64,000 bases of DNA from Streptomyces sp. ISL-94 (lineage in GTDB: Bacteria; Actinomycetota; Actinomycetes; Streptomycetales; Streptomycetaceae), in NCBI RefSeq assembly GCF_018614075.1, contig NZ_JAGGOZ010000118.1, positions 1 through 64,000 on the forward strand. Direction: 5' to 3'. Made by a program: the position numbers and the translations under genes. The first letter of the stretch is position 1; every line of letters begins with the position of its first letter. Of the stretch, positions 40,979 to 49,956 are shown one piece after another. The notes below the pieces were generated by a model that saw nothing but the letters and a program-made list of their open reading frames with translations, was not told the origin of the DNA and did not search any database.

Positions 40979-42006
40979 GCCGACTTGTCCCGGTTCCCGC
41001 CCACGGTCTCGCGGGCCGCCCGCAGCGACTCCTTCAGCGACCCCATGGTGGCGAGGACGGCGGTGGGCTCGTAGCCGCAGTGCGCCATGCAGTTCGCGCA
41101 GCGCGGGTCCTTTCCGCGGCCGTACTTGCTCCAGTCGGTGTCGTTGATCAGCTCCCGGTACGTCGGCACGTATCCGTCGCTCATCAGATAGCAGGGGCGC
41201 TGCCAGCCGAAGAGGGAGTAATTCGGAATGGCCCAGGCCGTGCAGGGGAAATCGGCCTTTCCTTCCAGGAAGTCGAGGAAGAGCGGCGAGTGGTTGAGCC
41301 GCCAGCGCCGCCGGTTGCCGCCCGCGAAGGCCTTCCTGAAGAGTTCGCGGGTCTGTTCGACACCCAGGAAGTGCTCCTGGTCGGGGGCCTTTTCGTAGGC
41401 GTAGGCGGGCGAGATCATCATCTCGTCCACCTGGAGGTCGTCATTGAGGTAGTTGAGTACTTCGATGATGGTCTGCGGGGTGTCCGTGTTGAAGAAGGTG
41501 GAGTTGGTGGTCACCCGGAAACCGCGCCGCTTCGCCTCCTTGATGGCCGCGACCGCCTCGTCGAAGACGCCTTCCTTGGCCACGGACTCGTCGTGGCGTT
41601 CGCGCAGGCCGTCGATGTGCACGGCGAAGGCGAAATGCGGGGACGGGGTGAACTTCTCGATCTTCTTGCGCAGGAGCATCGCGTTGGTGCAGAGGAAGAC
41701 GTACTTCCGCCTGGCCACCAACTGGCGCACGATCTCGTCGATCTGCGGGTGCATCAAGGGCTCGCCGCCCGCGATGGACACCATGGGTGCGCCGGACTCC
41801 AACACGGCGCCGACCGCCTGGGCGACCGGCATGCGCTGCTTGAGCACTCCGGCCGGGTGCTGGATCTTCCCGCACCCCTCACAGGCCAGGTTGCAGGCGT
41901 AGAGCGGTTCCAGCTCGACGATCAGGGGGAACTTCTCACGCTTGCGGAGCTTCTGTTCGAGCAGATAGGTCCCGACCCTGATGGTCTGGCGCAGCGGCAT
42001 GGCCAT
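40975..42006 (-). CDS. hpnH: Adenosyl-hopene transferase, radical SAM
   Basis: A 343-aa radical SAM enzyme with the cluster motif CNLACEGC (Cys38, Cys42, Cys45), GGEPLMHP and a C-terminal Cys set (DPRCANCMAHCGYEPTA). HpnH joins the 5'-deoxyadenosyl group to diploptene to make adenosylhopane, the first step of side-chain building. ATG 42006 is chosen because AGGAGG lies 8 nt upstream; GTG 42015 would overlap hpnG but has no spacing. Followed directly by hpnO. Confidence 0.93.
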   Translation of the reverse strand: MAMPLRQTIRVGTYLLEQKLRKREKFPLIVELEPLYACNLACEGCGKIQHPAGVLKQRMPVAQAVGAVLESGAPMVSIAGGEPLMHPQIDEIVRQLVARRKYVFLCTNAMLLRKKIEKFTPSPHFAFAVHIDGLRERHDESVAKEGVFDEAVAAIKEAKRRGFRVTTNSTFFNTDTPQTIIEVLNYLNDDLQVDEMMISPAYAYEKAPDQEHFLGVEQTRELFRKAFAGGNRRRWRLNHSPLFLDFLEGKADFPCTAWAIPNYSLFGWQRPCYLMSDGYVPTYRELINDTDWSKYGRGKDPRCANCMAHCGYEPTAVLATMGSLKESLRAARETVGGNRDKSA

Positions 42007-42011
42007 CTGGC

Positions 42012-42665
42012 TCACCTCCTGGGGAGCAGCAAAGAACGGTGCCAGTCATAGAACGCGGGCAGTACGGCACGCAGGACACGGAAGGCCGATATTCCTCCGC
42101 GAAACGTGCCGATACGGACGAGCTCGTGCTCCGGAGCGTCCACGATCACCCGGACGGCCGCAACCGGACGGCTGCCGCCGCGGGTGGCGGTCCACAGGGT
42201 GGCCGCGGACTCCATGTCGACGGCGATGGCGCCGGTGGCGCGCAGCTGCGCGCGCTCCTGGCCGCGGACGACGTGGTCGGATCGGGTCAGTGCGCCGAGG
42301 TGCACGGTGCGGCCGGGTGCGGCCCGGGCCAGTGCCTCGGCGAGCAGGGCGGTGCCGGTGCAGGGGACGGCCCCCTGCGGGTCCCGGGTCTCCTCGGCGA
42401 CGACCAGGTCGCCGGGGTGCATGCCGGGGACCAGTCCGGCGCAGAATCCAGTTGCGAGGACGGCGGCCCGGTCCATCCCCGGGCGCTCCAGGGCCCGGCC
42501 GACGGCCCGTTCGGCCGCGCGCGGGCCCATGCCGGTGCGCAGCAGCCCGTAGGCCTCCGGCGCGCCGCGGGCCGCGCTGCGCAGGGCCGCCTGCTCGATG
42601 CGCAGCGCGCAGGCGACCAGCAGCGGGCCCGGGTTCCCGGCTCTGTCGCCCCTGGCCGCGGACAT
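42012..42665 (-). CDS. hpnG: Adenosylhopane nucleosidase/phosphorylase-like
   Basis: A 217-aa protein of the nucleoside phosphorylase/MTA-SAH nucleosidase superfamily: LLVACALRIEQAAL, ATGFCAGLVPGMHPGDLVVAEET in parts, GAIAVDMESAAT (substrate-binding MES) and VRVIVDAP. HpnG removes adenine from adenosylhopane to give ribosylhopane. Its ATG overlaps the shc stop by one base (TGATG). Confidence 0.9.
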   Translation of the reverse strand: MSAARGDRAGNPGPLLVACALRIEQAALRSAARGAPEAYGLLRTGMGPRAAERAVGRALERPGMDRAAVLATGFCAGLVPGMHPGDLVVAEETRDPQGAVPCTGTALLAEALARAAPGRTVHLGALTRSDHVVRGQERAQLRATGAIAVDMESAATLWTATRGGSRPVAAVRVIVDAPEHELVRIGTFRGGISAFRVLRAVLPAFYDWHRSLLLPRR

Positions 42666-44767
42666 CAGGCACCCCCGGCGGGGGCGAACGGTTCCCCGTA
42701 CAGGTAGCGGCCGAGCGCGGTGAGCGGGAACACCTGGCGGTACAGGTGGTAGTTGATGGAGAAGTCCCAGGGGAAGCCGGTTCCGGTGAACCAGGGCTCG
42801 AACCAGGATCCGTCCCCGGCCTGCGTCCGGACGAGGTGGTCGATGCCCCGTTCGACGGCCTTGCCGTCCCGTTCGCCGGCCGAGAGCAGGGCCATCAGCG
42901 CCCACGCGGTCTGCGAGGCGGTCGAGGCGCCCTTCCCGGCCCACGACCGGTCCTGGTAGGAGCGCTGGTCCTCGCCCCACCCGCCGTCCTCGTTCTGTAC
43001 GGATTCCAGCCAGTGCACGGCCCGCCGGATCGCGGGATGCGACGGGGCGATGCCCGCGGCGGTCAGGGCGGGGACCACCGATCCGGTGCCGTAGATGTAG
43101 TTGGTGCCCCAGCGGCCGAACCAGGATCCGTCCGGCTCCTGTGCGGCGAGCAGCCAGGCGATGCCGCAGCGGGCGCGGGCGTCGCCCGCCCTGCCCTCGA
43201 AGGCGAGCATCTCGACCACGTGGGCGGTGACATCGGCCGAGGGCGGGTCGATGACCTCGCCGAAGTCGCAGAAAGGCAGCTTGTTCGGGAAGGGGCTGGT
43301 GTTGTCGGCGTCGAAGGCGGCCCACGCCCCGTTCTTCGACTGCATGCCGAGGTTCCAGGAGACGCCCCGGGCGATCGCCGCCTCGACGCGGGCCGGGTCG
43401 GGATGCTTGATGCGGCGCAGCGCGAGGACGACCTCGGCGGTGTCGTCGATGTCGGGGTAGGTGTCGTTGTGGAACTCGAACGCCCAGCCGCCGGGGGCGA
43501 GTCCGGGCCGGCGCACCGCCCAGTCCCCGCTGCGGGTGATCTCTTCGCCGAGCATCCAGTCGGCGGCCTTGACCAGCGCCGGGTGGTCGGGGCGCAGGCC
43601 CGCGTCGGCGAGCGCGATCGCGGCGAGGCAGGTGTCCCAGACCGGGGACTGGCAGGCCTCGATCATGCGGGCCCCGTCCTCGCGCCACACCGCGAACCGG
43701 TCCAGGGATTCCAGGCCGGCCCGCATCACGGGGTGGCCGAGGTCGTAGCCGAGCAGGTGCAGGGCGATCACGGAGTACACGGCGGGTGGCTGGATCCCGC
43801 CCCAGCAGCCGTCGTTCTCCTGGCGCTCGATGATCCACCGGGCGGCGCTGTCCATGGCCGCCTTGCGGAGCCGGCGCGGGGCGAACCGGCGGTAGACGTG
43901 CAGGACCTTGTCCATCCGCTGGAAGGCGCCGTCCCAACTCGCCGCCGGGGCAAGCGGCTTGGCGGGATACGGTGCCCGGGCGTCGGTGTGCAGCTCGTCC
44001 AGGGCGAAGGGCGCGGGGCGGACGGGGCGCAGCGCGGAGACCACGGTGAGCGGGACGATGGTCTGGCGGGCCCAGCAGCCGAAGTCGTAGATGTTCAGCG
44101 GGACCCAGGGCGGCAGGAAGACCAGCTCGGGCGGGATTTCGGGGAGGTGGTCCCAGCTCCACCAGCCGAAGAGGGCCAGCCAGATCCGGGTGAAGACCCG
44201 GGCGGCGGCGATCCCGCCGTGGGCCCGGATCCAGGCGGAGGCCCGGGACATGTGCGGTGCGTCCGGCGCGTCCCCGGCGAGGCGCAGGGCGACGTACGCC
44301 TCGATGGTGGCGGAGAGTTCGGGCGGTCCGCCGTGGAAGGTGGCCCAGGTGCCGTCGTCGCGCTGCTCGCCGCGGATGAACAGGGCGGCGGCCTGGGTGG
44401 TGGCCTCGTCCCGGATCCCCAGGAACTGCCGCAGCAGCAGGTCCTCGGCGTCCATGGTGACGTTGGTCTCCAGGTCGCCCTTCCACCACCCCTCGGGGTC
44501 CTGCCGCTCCAGCAGGTGCCGGGTGGCGCGCGCGGCGGCCTCCCGGACCCTTTCCGGCCCGTACCCGTCCGGCGGTTCGGGCGGAGCCGCGGCGACCCGC
44601 GGGCCGGCCGCCGCCGCCGCCCGGCCGGGGTCGCTCTGCTGCGGCATCGGGCCGGCAGGCCGGTCCGTGAGCGCGCTCACGCCCACCCGGCCGGGCGGCG
44701 GGGCGCCCGGGGTGGTTTCGCTGCCAGCACCAGCGCCCTCGGCGCTGCCGTCGGTCGTCGCTGTCAT
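42665..44767 (-). CDS. shc: Squalene-hopene cyclase
   Basis: A 700-aa class II triterpene cyclase. The acid motif DIDDTA lies at 439-444, with multiple QW repeats (QDPEGWW, QENDGCWGG, QSKNGAWAAF, QEPDGSWFGRWG, QAGDGSWFEPW). It cyclises squalene to hopene/hopanol at the membrane. The N-terminal roughly 70 residues are a low-complexity Ala/Pro/Gly extension before VREAAARATRHLLE, longer than in Alicyclobacillus SHC. ATG 44767 has GAAGGGGAAG upstream. It follows the prenyl synthase after 126 bp, the only real gap in the operon. Confidence 0.96.
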   Translation of the reverse strand: MTATTDGSAEGAGAGSETTPGAPPPGRVGVSALTDRPAGPMPQQSDPGRAAAAAGPRVAAAPPEPPDGYGPERVREAAARATRHLLERQDPEGWWKGDLETNVTMDAEDLLLRQFLGIRDEATTQAAALFIRGEQRDDGTWATFHGGPPELSATIEAYVALRLAGDAPDAPHMSRASAWIRAHGGIAAARVFTRIWLALFGWWSWDHLPEIPPELVFLPPWVPLNIYDFGCWARQTIVPLTVVSALRPVRPAPFALDELHTDARAPYPAKPLAPAASWDGAFQRMDKVLHVYRRFAPRRLRKAAMDSAARWIIERQENDGCWGGIQPPAVYSVIALHLLGYDLGHPVMRAGLESLDRFAVWREDGARMIEACQSPVWDTCLAAIALADAGLRPDHPALVKAADWMLGEEITRSGDWAVRRPGLAPGGWAFEFHNDTYPDIDDTAEVVLALRRIKHPDPARVEAAIARGVSWNLGMQSKNGAWAAFDADNTSPFPNKLPFCDFGEVIDPPSADVTAHVVEMLAFEGRAGDARARCGIAWLLAAQEPDGSWFGRWGTNYIYGTGSVVPALTAAGIAPSHPAIRRAVHWLESVQNEDGGWGEDQRSYQDRSWAGKGASTASQTAWALMALLSAGERDGKAVERGIDHLVRTQAGDGSWFEPWFTGTGFPWDFSINYHLYRQVFPLTALGRYLYGEPFAPAGGA

Positions 44768-44893
44768 GGCTTCCCCTTCGTGCAGTCTGTCCTCTGCTGT
44801 GCTGGGGTCTGCCGTCGGCCGGCGCCGCACCTTCGGTCCGAAGGAGTGGCGCCGGCCGGCGACTCGCGAGTCATATCCGCTTGCGGGCGGCGT

Positions 44894-46051
44894 TCACCTC
44901 TTGCGTACGACGACGAAGTCGGCCAGCGCGACGAGCTGGTCGCGGACCCGCTGCGGCATGTGGACGTCGTCCAGGGCCTTGATCGCGACGGCGTGCTGCC
45001 GGCGCGCCTCGTCGGCGGTCCACTGGCGGCCGCCGGCCGCCTCGATGAGCGCCGCGCGGGCCGCGAACTCCCCCTCGGAGAAGTTCTCGAAGTCGTTGCT
45101 CTTGGCGTCGGCGGCGAGCAGCCGGCCCAGTTCGACCGAGGCCTCGCCGCCGGCCGCGAGGGCGGCGACGACGGGCAGGGACTTCTTGCGCTGGCGCAGG
45201 TCGCTCCAGGTCTGCTTGCCGGTGGACTCGGGGTCGCCCCAGATGCCGAGCAGGTCGTCGATGGCCTGGAAAGCGAGGCCCAGGTGGTAGCCGTACTCCT
45301 CCAGCTTGTCGGCCGTACGGTCGTCCGCACCGCCGAGCACCGCGCCGATGGAGACCGCGCAGGCGATGAGGGCGCCGGTCTTGTTGCCCTCCATCTCCAG
45401 GCACTCCTCGACGCTGACGCGCTCGCGGTGCTCGTAGGAGATGTCCTGCGCCTGCCCGTCGATGAGCTTGCGCGTGGCCGTGGTCAGCCGGCGCGCCGCG
45501 CGCCCCGCCTCCACGGTGCCGAGCTCCAGCAGGACTTCGTTGGCGAGGGCGAACAGGGCGTCGCCGACCAGGATCGCCTGGGCGGGGCCGTGCACCTTCC
45601 ACACCGTGTCGCGGTGGCGGCGCTGCTCGTCGCCGTCCATCAGGTCGTCGTGCAGCAGCGAGAAGTTGTGCACGAGCTCGACGGCGACGGCGCCCGGGAT
45701 GCCGACCTCGGCGGAGGCGCCGGCGGCCTCGGCGGAGAGCAGCGCGAGGGCGGGCCGGACGGCCTTGCCGCTGTCGCCGTCCGCGGGGTTGCCCTGGGCG
45801 TCGATCCAGCCGAAGTGGTAGGCGGCGACGGTGTCCATGGGCGCCGCGAGCCGGTCGACGGCGGCGCGGAGCGCGGGCGTCGACAGCGTGCGGCCGCGCT
45901 CCAGGAGGGCGAGCGTGTCCGCCTTCTCCACTCCCCCGCCGGCTGTGCCCGCACTGGCATCCGTGTTCTCGACAGCCGGATTCCCCGGGTTCACTGGCTC
46001 TCCTCTTGTTCCTGTACGTGCTGTGCCGGTCGTGCTGGTGGTCGTCGTCAT
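44894..46051 (-). CDS. Polyprenyl diphosphate synthase of the hopanoid operon
   Basis: A 385-aa trans-prenyltransferase. The first Asp-rich motif is HDDLMDGDEQRR (DDxxD), GNKTGALI lies between, and the second is QAIDDLLGIWGDP (DDxxG-type). Probably makes farnesyl diphosphate for HpnC/HpnD. The N-terminal 40 residues are Thr/Gly-rich and not conserved in the family. The ATG overlaps the hpnE stop (ATGA). Chain length cannot be read with certainty from the residues before the first motif. Confidence 0.9.
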   Translation of the reverse strand: MTTTTSTTGTARTGTRGEPVNPGNPAVENTDASAGTAGGGVEKADTLALLERGRTLSTPALRAAVDRLAAPMDTVAAYHFGWIDAQGNPADGDSGKAVRPALALLSAEAAGASAEVGIPGAVAVELVHNFSLLHDDLMDGDEQRRHRDTVWKVHGPAQAILVGDALFALANEVLLELGTVEAGRAARRLTTATRKLIDGQAQDISYEHRERVSVEECLEMEGNKTGALIACAVSIGAVLGGADDRTADKLEEYGYHLGLAFQAIDDLLGIWGDPESTGKQTWSDLRQRKKSLPVVAALAAGGEASVELGRLLAADAKSNDFENFSEGEFAARAALIEAAGGRQWTADEARRQHAVAIKALDDVHMPQRVRDQLVALADFVVVRKR

Positions 46052-47445
46052 GCCGCCTCCTGCAGAGGGTGTGCGCGGGGACGGCCGAGCGCGGCGAGTG
46101 CGGCGTGCGCCGCGCTCAGTCCGCTCCGGACGGCGCTCTCCATGGTCGCGGGCCAACCGGTGGCAGTCCACGCACCGGCAAGGTAGAGCCCCGGCGTGTC
46201 GGTCCGCGCGCCGGGGCGCAGCCGGCCGACGCCGGGGGTGGGGGCGAAGGTGGCCGTCCGCTCCCGGGTGACGAAGAAGTCCCGTACCTTGGCGCCTCGC
46301 GCGGCCGGCAGCAGCCGCTCCAGCTCGGGCAGGTATGTGGCGCGCAGGACGGAGACGGGTTCGTCGATGTCGTCCTGGGCGACGGACTGCGAGAGCGCGA
46401 GGTACTGGCCGCCGTCGGGGAGCCCGGAGGAGTCGGTGCGGTCGAAGACCCACTGCACGGGGGAGCCGAGCGCCGCGAAGAAGGGTGCCTTGAGCACCTT
46501 GCGGTCGTAGACGACGTGGACGTTGAGGATGGGCGCGGTGCCGATGTCGAGGAGCTTGTCTGGGTCGGCCAGTGCCCCGGCCGGGAGCAGTCCGTGCGCC
46601 TCGCGCTGCGGGACGGCGAGGACGACGGTGCCGGCGTCGAAGGACTCGTCCTCGGTGTCGACCCGCCAGTTCCCTTCGGGGGTACGGGAGATGGCGGTGA
46701 CCCGCGCGCGCAGCCCGGTCCGTACGCCCACCGCGTCGAGGGCCTTGCGGGCGAGCGTGTCGTGCAGGTCGCCGAGCGGTACGCGGGCCCAGCCGATGTC
46801 GGCGGCGCCGTTCTCGGAGAGCAGGCCGGTCTTGAAGACCATGGCGGCCAGGCCCAGCGAGGAGTGTTCGGCGGTGGCGTTGAGCGTGGCGATGCCGATG
46901 AGGTCCCACAGGGCCTCGATGGCGCGCGGGGACTGGCCGTAGCGGCCGAGCCAGGTGGCGAAGTCCAGGCCGTCGAGGGCCGGGTCGGAGGGGTCGAGGC
47001 GGCGCAGCGCGAGGGCGGCGCGGCCGACACTGACGCGCTCGGCGAGGGACAGGTGGGGGTAGCGGGCCAGGGAGCCGGTCAGGTGCAGGGGCACGGGCAG
47101 GGCGCTTCGGCGCAGCCGGCCGAGGCGCGGTCCCTTGGCGTGGGCCACGTCGAGTACGGGTACGTCGAGCCGGTCCTGGATGGGCGCCAGCTCGGCGCCG
47201 TCGACGCGGTCGAGGAACCACCGGTAGGCGGTGCAGCAGCGCAGGTAGACGTGCTGGCCGTTGTCGACGGTGAGGTCGCCGCGCTTGAAGGAGAAGGCGA
47301 GCCCGCCGAGCCGCGGGCGGCCCTCCAGGAGGGTCACCTGGAGCCCGGCGTCGGCGAGTTCGAGCGCGGCGGTGACCCCGGCGAGGCCCCCGCCGACGAC
47401 GACGGCAGCGCGCCGGTCGCCGCCCTGGGTGTCGCCGGTGCTCAT
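46048..47445 (-). CDS. hpnE: Hydroxysqualene dehydroxylase-type flavoprotein
   Basis: A 465-aa FAD amine-oxidase-like protein: VVVGGGLAGVTAALELADAG in parts, GRPRLGGLAFSF, DNGQHVYLRCCTAY and C-terminal GLYLAGAWTATGWPATMESAVRSG in parts. HpnE reduces hydroxysqualene to squalene, completing the HpnC-HpnD-HpnE route. ATG 47445 has GGGAGG 4 nt upstream; the frame runs to 47535 but without homology. It overlaps a small ORF upstream and the prenyl synthase downstream. Confidence 0.92.
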   Translation of the reverse strand: MSTGDTQGGDRRAAVVVGGGLAGVTAALELADAGLQVTLLEGRPRLGGLAFSFKRGDLTVDNGQHVYLRCCTAYRWFLDRVDGAELAPIQDRLDVPVLDVAHAKGPRLGRLRRSALPVPLHLTGSLARYPHLSLAERVSVGRAALALRRLDPSDPALDGLDFATWLGRYGQSPRAIEALWDLIGIATLNATAEHSSLGLAAMVFKTGLLSENGAADIGWARVPLGDLHDTLARKALDAVGVRTGLRARVTAISRTPEGNWRVDTEDESFDAGTVVLAVPQREAHGLLPAGALADPDKLLDIGTAPILNVHVVYDRKVLKAPFFAALGSPVQWVFDRTDSSGLPDGGQYLALSQSVAQDDIDEPVSVLRATYLPELERLLPAARGAKVRDFFVTRERTATFAPTPGVGRLRPGARTDTPGLYLAGAWTATGWPATMESAVRSGLSAAHAALAALGRPRAHPLQEAA

Positions 47446-47693
47446 GAGCCCTCCCTGCGTCCGCCGGGCGCGGAGTCCTCCGGAAGAGACGCGACCGGCG
47501 GCGCCGGGGTTGCGCGCCCGCTGGTGCCGCCGCACGCGCTCCGCGCGGGACGGGCGGATCCCGCCCGCGGGAGCACGGCCGTCCGCACGGGGACCGCGGA
47601 CCCGCCGCCGTGGCCGCGGGCGCCGGGCGCGGCCTGGCGCCGCGCCGTGCCTGCGGGCGGACCGGCCGGGGTGGTCCTCGTCGAGGTCGTCAC
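47442..47693 (-). CDS. Small coupled ORF between hpnD and hpnE
   Basis: An 83-aa frame starting at GTG 47693 inside the hpnD stop (GTGA) and ending inside the hpnE start (ATGA). Coupling at both ends argues for translation. The product is Arg/Ala/Gly/Pro-rich and disordered (VTTSTRTTPAGPPAGTARRQ, ending SAPGGRREGS) with no domain or membrane segment. Small uncharacterised proteins occur at this place in other Streptomyces hopanoid operons (from memory, unverified). It could simply be a translational bridge between two enzymes. Confidence 0.5.
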   Translation of the reverse strand: MTTSTRTTPAGPPAGTARRQAAPGARGHGGGSAVPVRTAVLPRAGSARPARSACGGTSGRATPAPPVASLPEDSAPGGRREGS

Positions 47694-48655
47694 ATCCGCC
47701 TCCGGGTGCTCTGGCGTGAGATGGTCCGGGCGTCGAGGCCGGAGAGCCCGCGCACGGCGACGTACGCCTTCTCGTGCGGCGGCAGCGAGACGCGGCCCCG
47801 CAGCACCGCTTCCGGCTCGCGCTCGATGCGGTCGAGGAGGCGGCGGTAGATGCCGGCCATGGCGGCCACGCAGGCGCCGCTGCGCCGGTCGAGCATCGGC
47901 AGCAGCCGGTAGCCCTCGGCGAACAGGGCCCGTGCGCGCCGGACTTCGTGGTGGACCAGTCCGGCGAAGTCGGAGCCCTCGGGGGCCCGGTCTCCGTGGA
48001 AGCCTGCCGCGCAGCCGAACTTGGCGAGGTCCTCGGCGGGCAGGTAGGTGCGCCCGTTGCCGGCGTCCTCGCGCACGTCCCGGAGGATGTTGGTGAGTTG
48101 CAGGGCGAGGCCGAGCGTGTCGGCGTACTCCCCGGCGCGTTCGGCGTCGCGCGCGCCTGCGGTGGTGCCGAACACCCCGAGCGAGAGCCTCCCGATGGCG
48201 CCGGCCACGCAGCGGCAGTAGGCCTTGAGGTCGTCCCACGTCTCGTAGGTCTCGCCGCGCACGTCCATCAGGACGCCGTCGATGAGCTCGTCGAGGCCGC
48301 CGAGCGGGATGGGGAACCGGCGCGCGGCGTGCGCGAGGGCGACGGCGACCGGGTCGGTGTCGTCCTCGTCGATCTCCTCGGCCCGGATCCGCCCGAGCAG
48401 GGCGCGGGTCTCCTCCAGCCGGGCCAGCTTGGCGTCGGGTGCCAGTGCGCCGTCGCCGATGTCGTCGACACGCCGGGAGAAGGCGTAGAGCGCGGACATC
48501 GCCTGCCGCTTGTCGGTCGGCAGCAGCCGGATGCCGTACGCGAAGTTGCGCGCCTGCGATCCGGTGACGGCCTCGCAGTAGCTGTACGCCGCCGAAACCG
48601 GTGCAGGCAGTGCGGTCGGTGCGTACACGTGTGTGGGGCCCTCCACCGGGCTCAC
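47690..48655 (-). CDS. hpnD: Presqualene diphosphate synthase
   Basis: A 321-aa squalene/phytoene synthase-type protein. The Asp-rich motifs are RRVDDIGDG (first) and NILRDVREDAGNGRTYLP (second). HpnD condenses two farnesyl diphosphates to presqualene diphosphate. The GTG overlaps the hpnC stop by 4 nt. Assignment as HpnD rather than HpnC rests on position and the YLPAEDLAKFG context. Confidence 0.92.
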   Translation of the reverse strand: MSPVEGPTHVYAPTALPAPVSAAYSYCEAVTGSQARNFAYGIRLLPTDKRQAMSALYAFSRRVDDIGDGALAPDAKLARLEETRALLGRIRAEEIDEDDTDPVAVALAHAARRFPIPLGGLDELIDGVLMDVRGETYETWDDLKAYCRCVAGAIGRLSLGVFGTTAGARDAERAGEYADTLGLALQLTNILRDVREDAGNGRTYLPAEDLAKFGCAAGFHGDRAPEGSDFAGLVHHEVRRARALFAEGYRLLPMLDRRSGACVAAMAGIYRRLLDRIEREPEAVLRGRVSLPPHEKAYVAVRGLSGLDARTISRQSTRRRM

Positions 48656-49581
48656 CCCTTTCTCGGCGCTGTGCGCAGGACGGCGGCCACCTCGCGGAGC
48701 AGGCCACTCCGGGTGGGCTTGGGCGGGCCGGGAAGTACGTCGAAACCGGCGGCGGTGACGGCTCGCAGGGCTGCGCGCCCCCCTCCCACGAAGCCCGCGA
48801 GGAGCAACCGGAGTCTGCCGTGCACGCTACCCACGAGCGGGGTGCCCTCATTCAGGAGCCGGCGTGCGCGTTCGGTCTCGTATGCGACCAGGGCGCGTAC
48901 GGACGCGCCGGCGGTCGGGGCCTTGAGGTCGGCCTCGACCACGTGGAAGCGCCTCATGTCCTCGGCGGGGAGGTAGATCCGGTCCCGGCCGAGGTCCTCG
49001 GCGACGTCCTGGAGGTGTTCGGCGATCTGCAGGGCGGTGCAGATGGCGTCGGAGCGGCGGATCCGCTCGGGGGTGCTGGTGCCGGTGAGGGACAGCACGA
49101 GGCGGCCCACGGGGTTGGCCGAGAGCTCGCAGTAGGCGAGGAGTTCCGCGTAGGTCTCGTAGCGCGCGACCCGCTGGTCCTGGCGGTTGGCCTCGATGAG
49201 CCCGAGGAACGGCTCGGGGGTGAGACCGTGGTCGCGGACGACGGGCTGGAGGGCGAGGAGCAGGGGGTGGCGCGGGGGGCCGTCGGCGGCGCCGAACACC
49301 CGTAGCAGGTCGGCTTCGAAGGCGTCGAGCAGGGCGAGCCGGTCGTCGGCGGCGGCCGCGTCGAGGCCGAGGAGGACGGCGTCGCGCCCGCCGGGGGCGA
49401 GGTCGCCGTCGCCGATGTCGTCGACGAGCCGGGCGTACCCGTAGACCGCCATCAGGCCGTCACGCCAGGCGCGGGGCAGGAAGGCGGGGGCGACGGGGAA
49501 GTTCTCCGTAGCGGCCTTGTCGAGGGTGGCGCGCGCGTGGGCGGTGTCGGACCGGGGACGGATGCCGTGCCCCGGGGTCAC
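48652..49581 (-). CDS. hpnC: Hydroxysqualene synthase
   Basis: A 309-aa protein of the same fold: ARLVDDIGDGDLAPGG (first motif), EHLQDVAEDLGRDRIYLPAED in parts (second motif). HpnC turns presqualene diphosphate into hydroxysqualene. First enzyme gene of the hopanoid operon, with GTG start at 49581. The start overlaps the stop of a 21-codon upstream ORF (GTGA), suggesting coupled translation. No clear promoter was identified in 49650-49890. Confidence 0.92.
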   Translation of the reverse strand: MTPGHGIRPRSDTAHARATLDKAATENFPVAPAFLPRAWRDGLMAVYGYARLVDDIGDGDLAPGGRDAVLLGLDAAAADDRLALLDAFEADLLRVFGAADGPPRHPLLLALQPVVRDHGLTPEPFLGLIEANRQDQRVARYETYAELLAYCELSANPVGRLVLSLTGTSTPERIRRSDAICTALQIAEHLQDVAEDLGRDRIYLPAEDMRRFHVVEADLKAPTAGASVRALVAYETERARRLLNEGTPLVGSVHGRLRLLLAGFVGGGRAALRAVTAAGFDVLPGPPKPTRSGLLREVAAVLRTAPRKG

Positions 49582-49643
49582 CGCCCGCCGCCCGGGGCGG
49601 GGACGGCCGTAATGCCTGGGGGCCGGAGAATTCCCGTAGCCAT
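49578..49643 (-). CDS. Leader ORF (21 aa) coupled to hpnC
   Basis: ATG 49643 with GGGAG about 11 nt upstream reads MATGILRPPGITAVPAPGGG and one more residue, and its TGA overlaps the hpnC GTG. It may set ribosome entry for hpnC, which lacks a good Shine-Dalgarno of its own. It might be chance. Confidence 0.35.
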   Translation of the reverse strand: MATGILRPPGITAVPAPGGGR

Positions 49644-49890
49644 TGCCGTCACATCTCCCGTTCTACACTGCCGACCCAATACATCCTATTTCGGACACGC
49701 CGCCGGGGTTTCCCCGGGGCGGCCCCAGGGCCTTTCACCTGCGGGGAATCGTCCCCTCTTGCCGCGATTCAGGACTGCTTCAGCTTACGCTGTACAACGC
49801 CGCGGAAGCCTCTGGGGTATTCGCTGCGCCACCTCATGTCGCCGTCATGGCGGCGGCGGAGGCGGCGGAGTGCTCGCCGCAGACACGCCG

Positions 49891-49921
49891 AGGCCCCCGC
49901 CGCGCGGAGCGGCGGGGGCCT
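49891..49921. terminator. Terminator after the ABC ATPase gene
   Basis: A 13-bp perfect stem (49891-49903 with 49909-49921), loop GCGGA, 36 bp past the stop of the minus-strand ABC ATPase gene at 49957. The remaining gap to hpnC (49644-49890) has no gene. Confidence 0.8.
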
Positions 49922-49956
49922 CGGGCGGTCCGGACCGGGGGACGGCCCGGCGGCGG

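Noticed and set aside
41981..46186. 1401-codon open frame on the plus strand
   Set aside because: It is antisense to hpnG, shc and the prenyl synthase; the product is Arg/Gly/Pro/Ala-rich with no domain. Long antisense frames are usual in GC-rich DNA.
46006..48096. 696-codon plus-strand frame opposite hpnE/hpnD
   Set aside because: A shadow of well-supported minus-strand genes with conserved motifs; no family resemblance.
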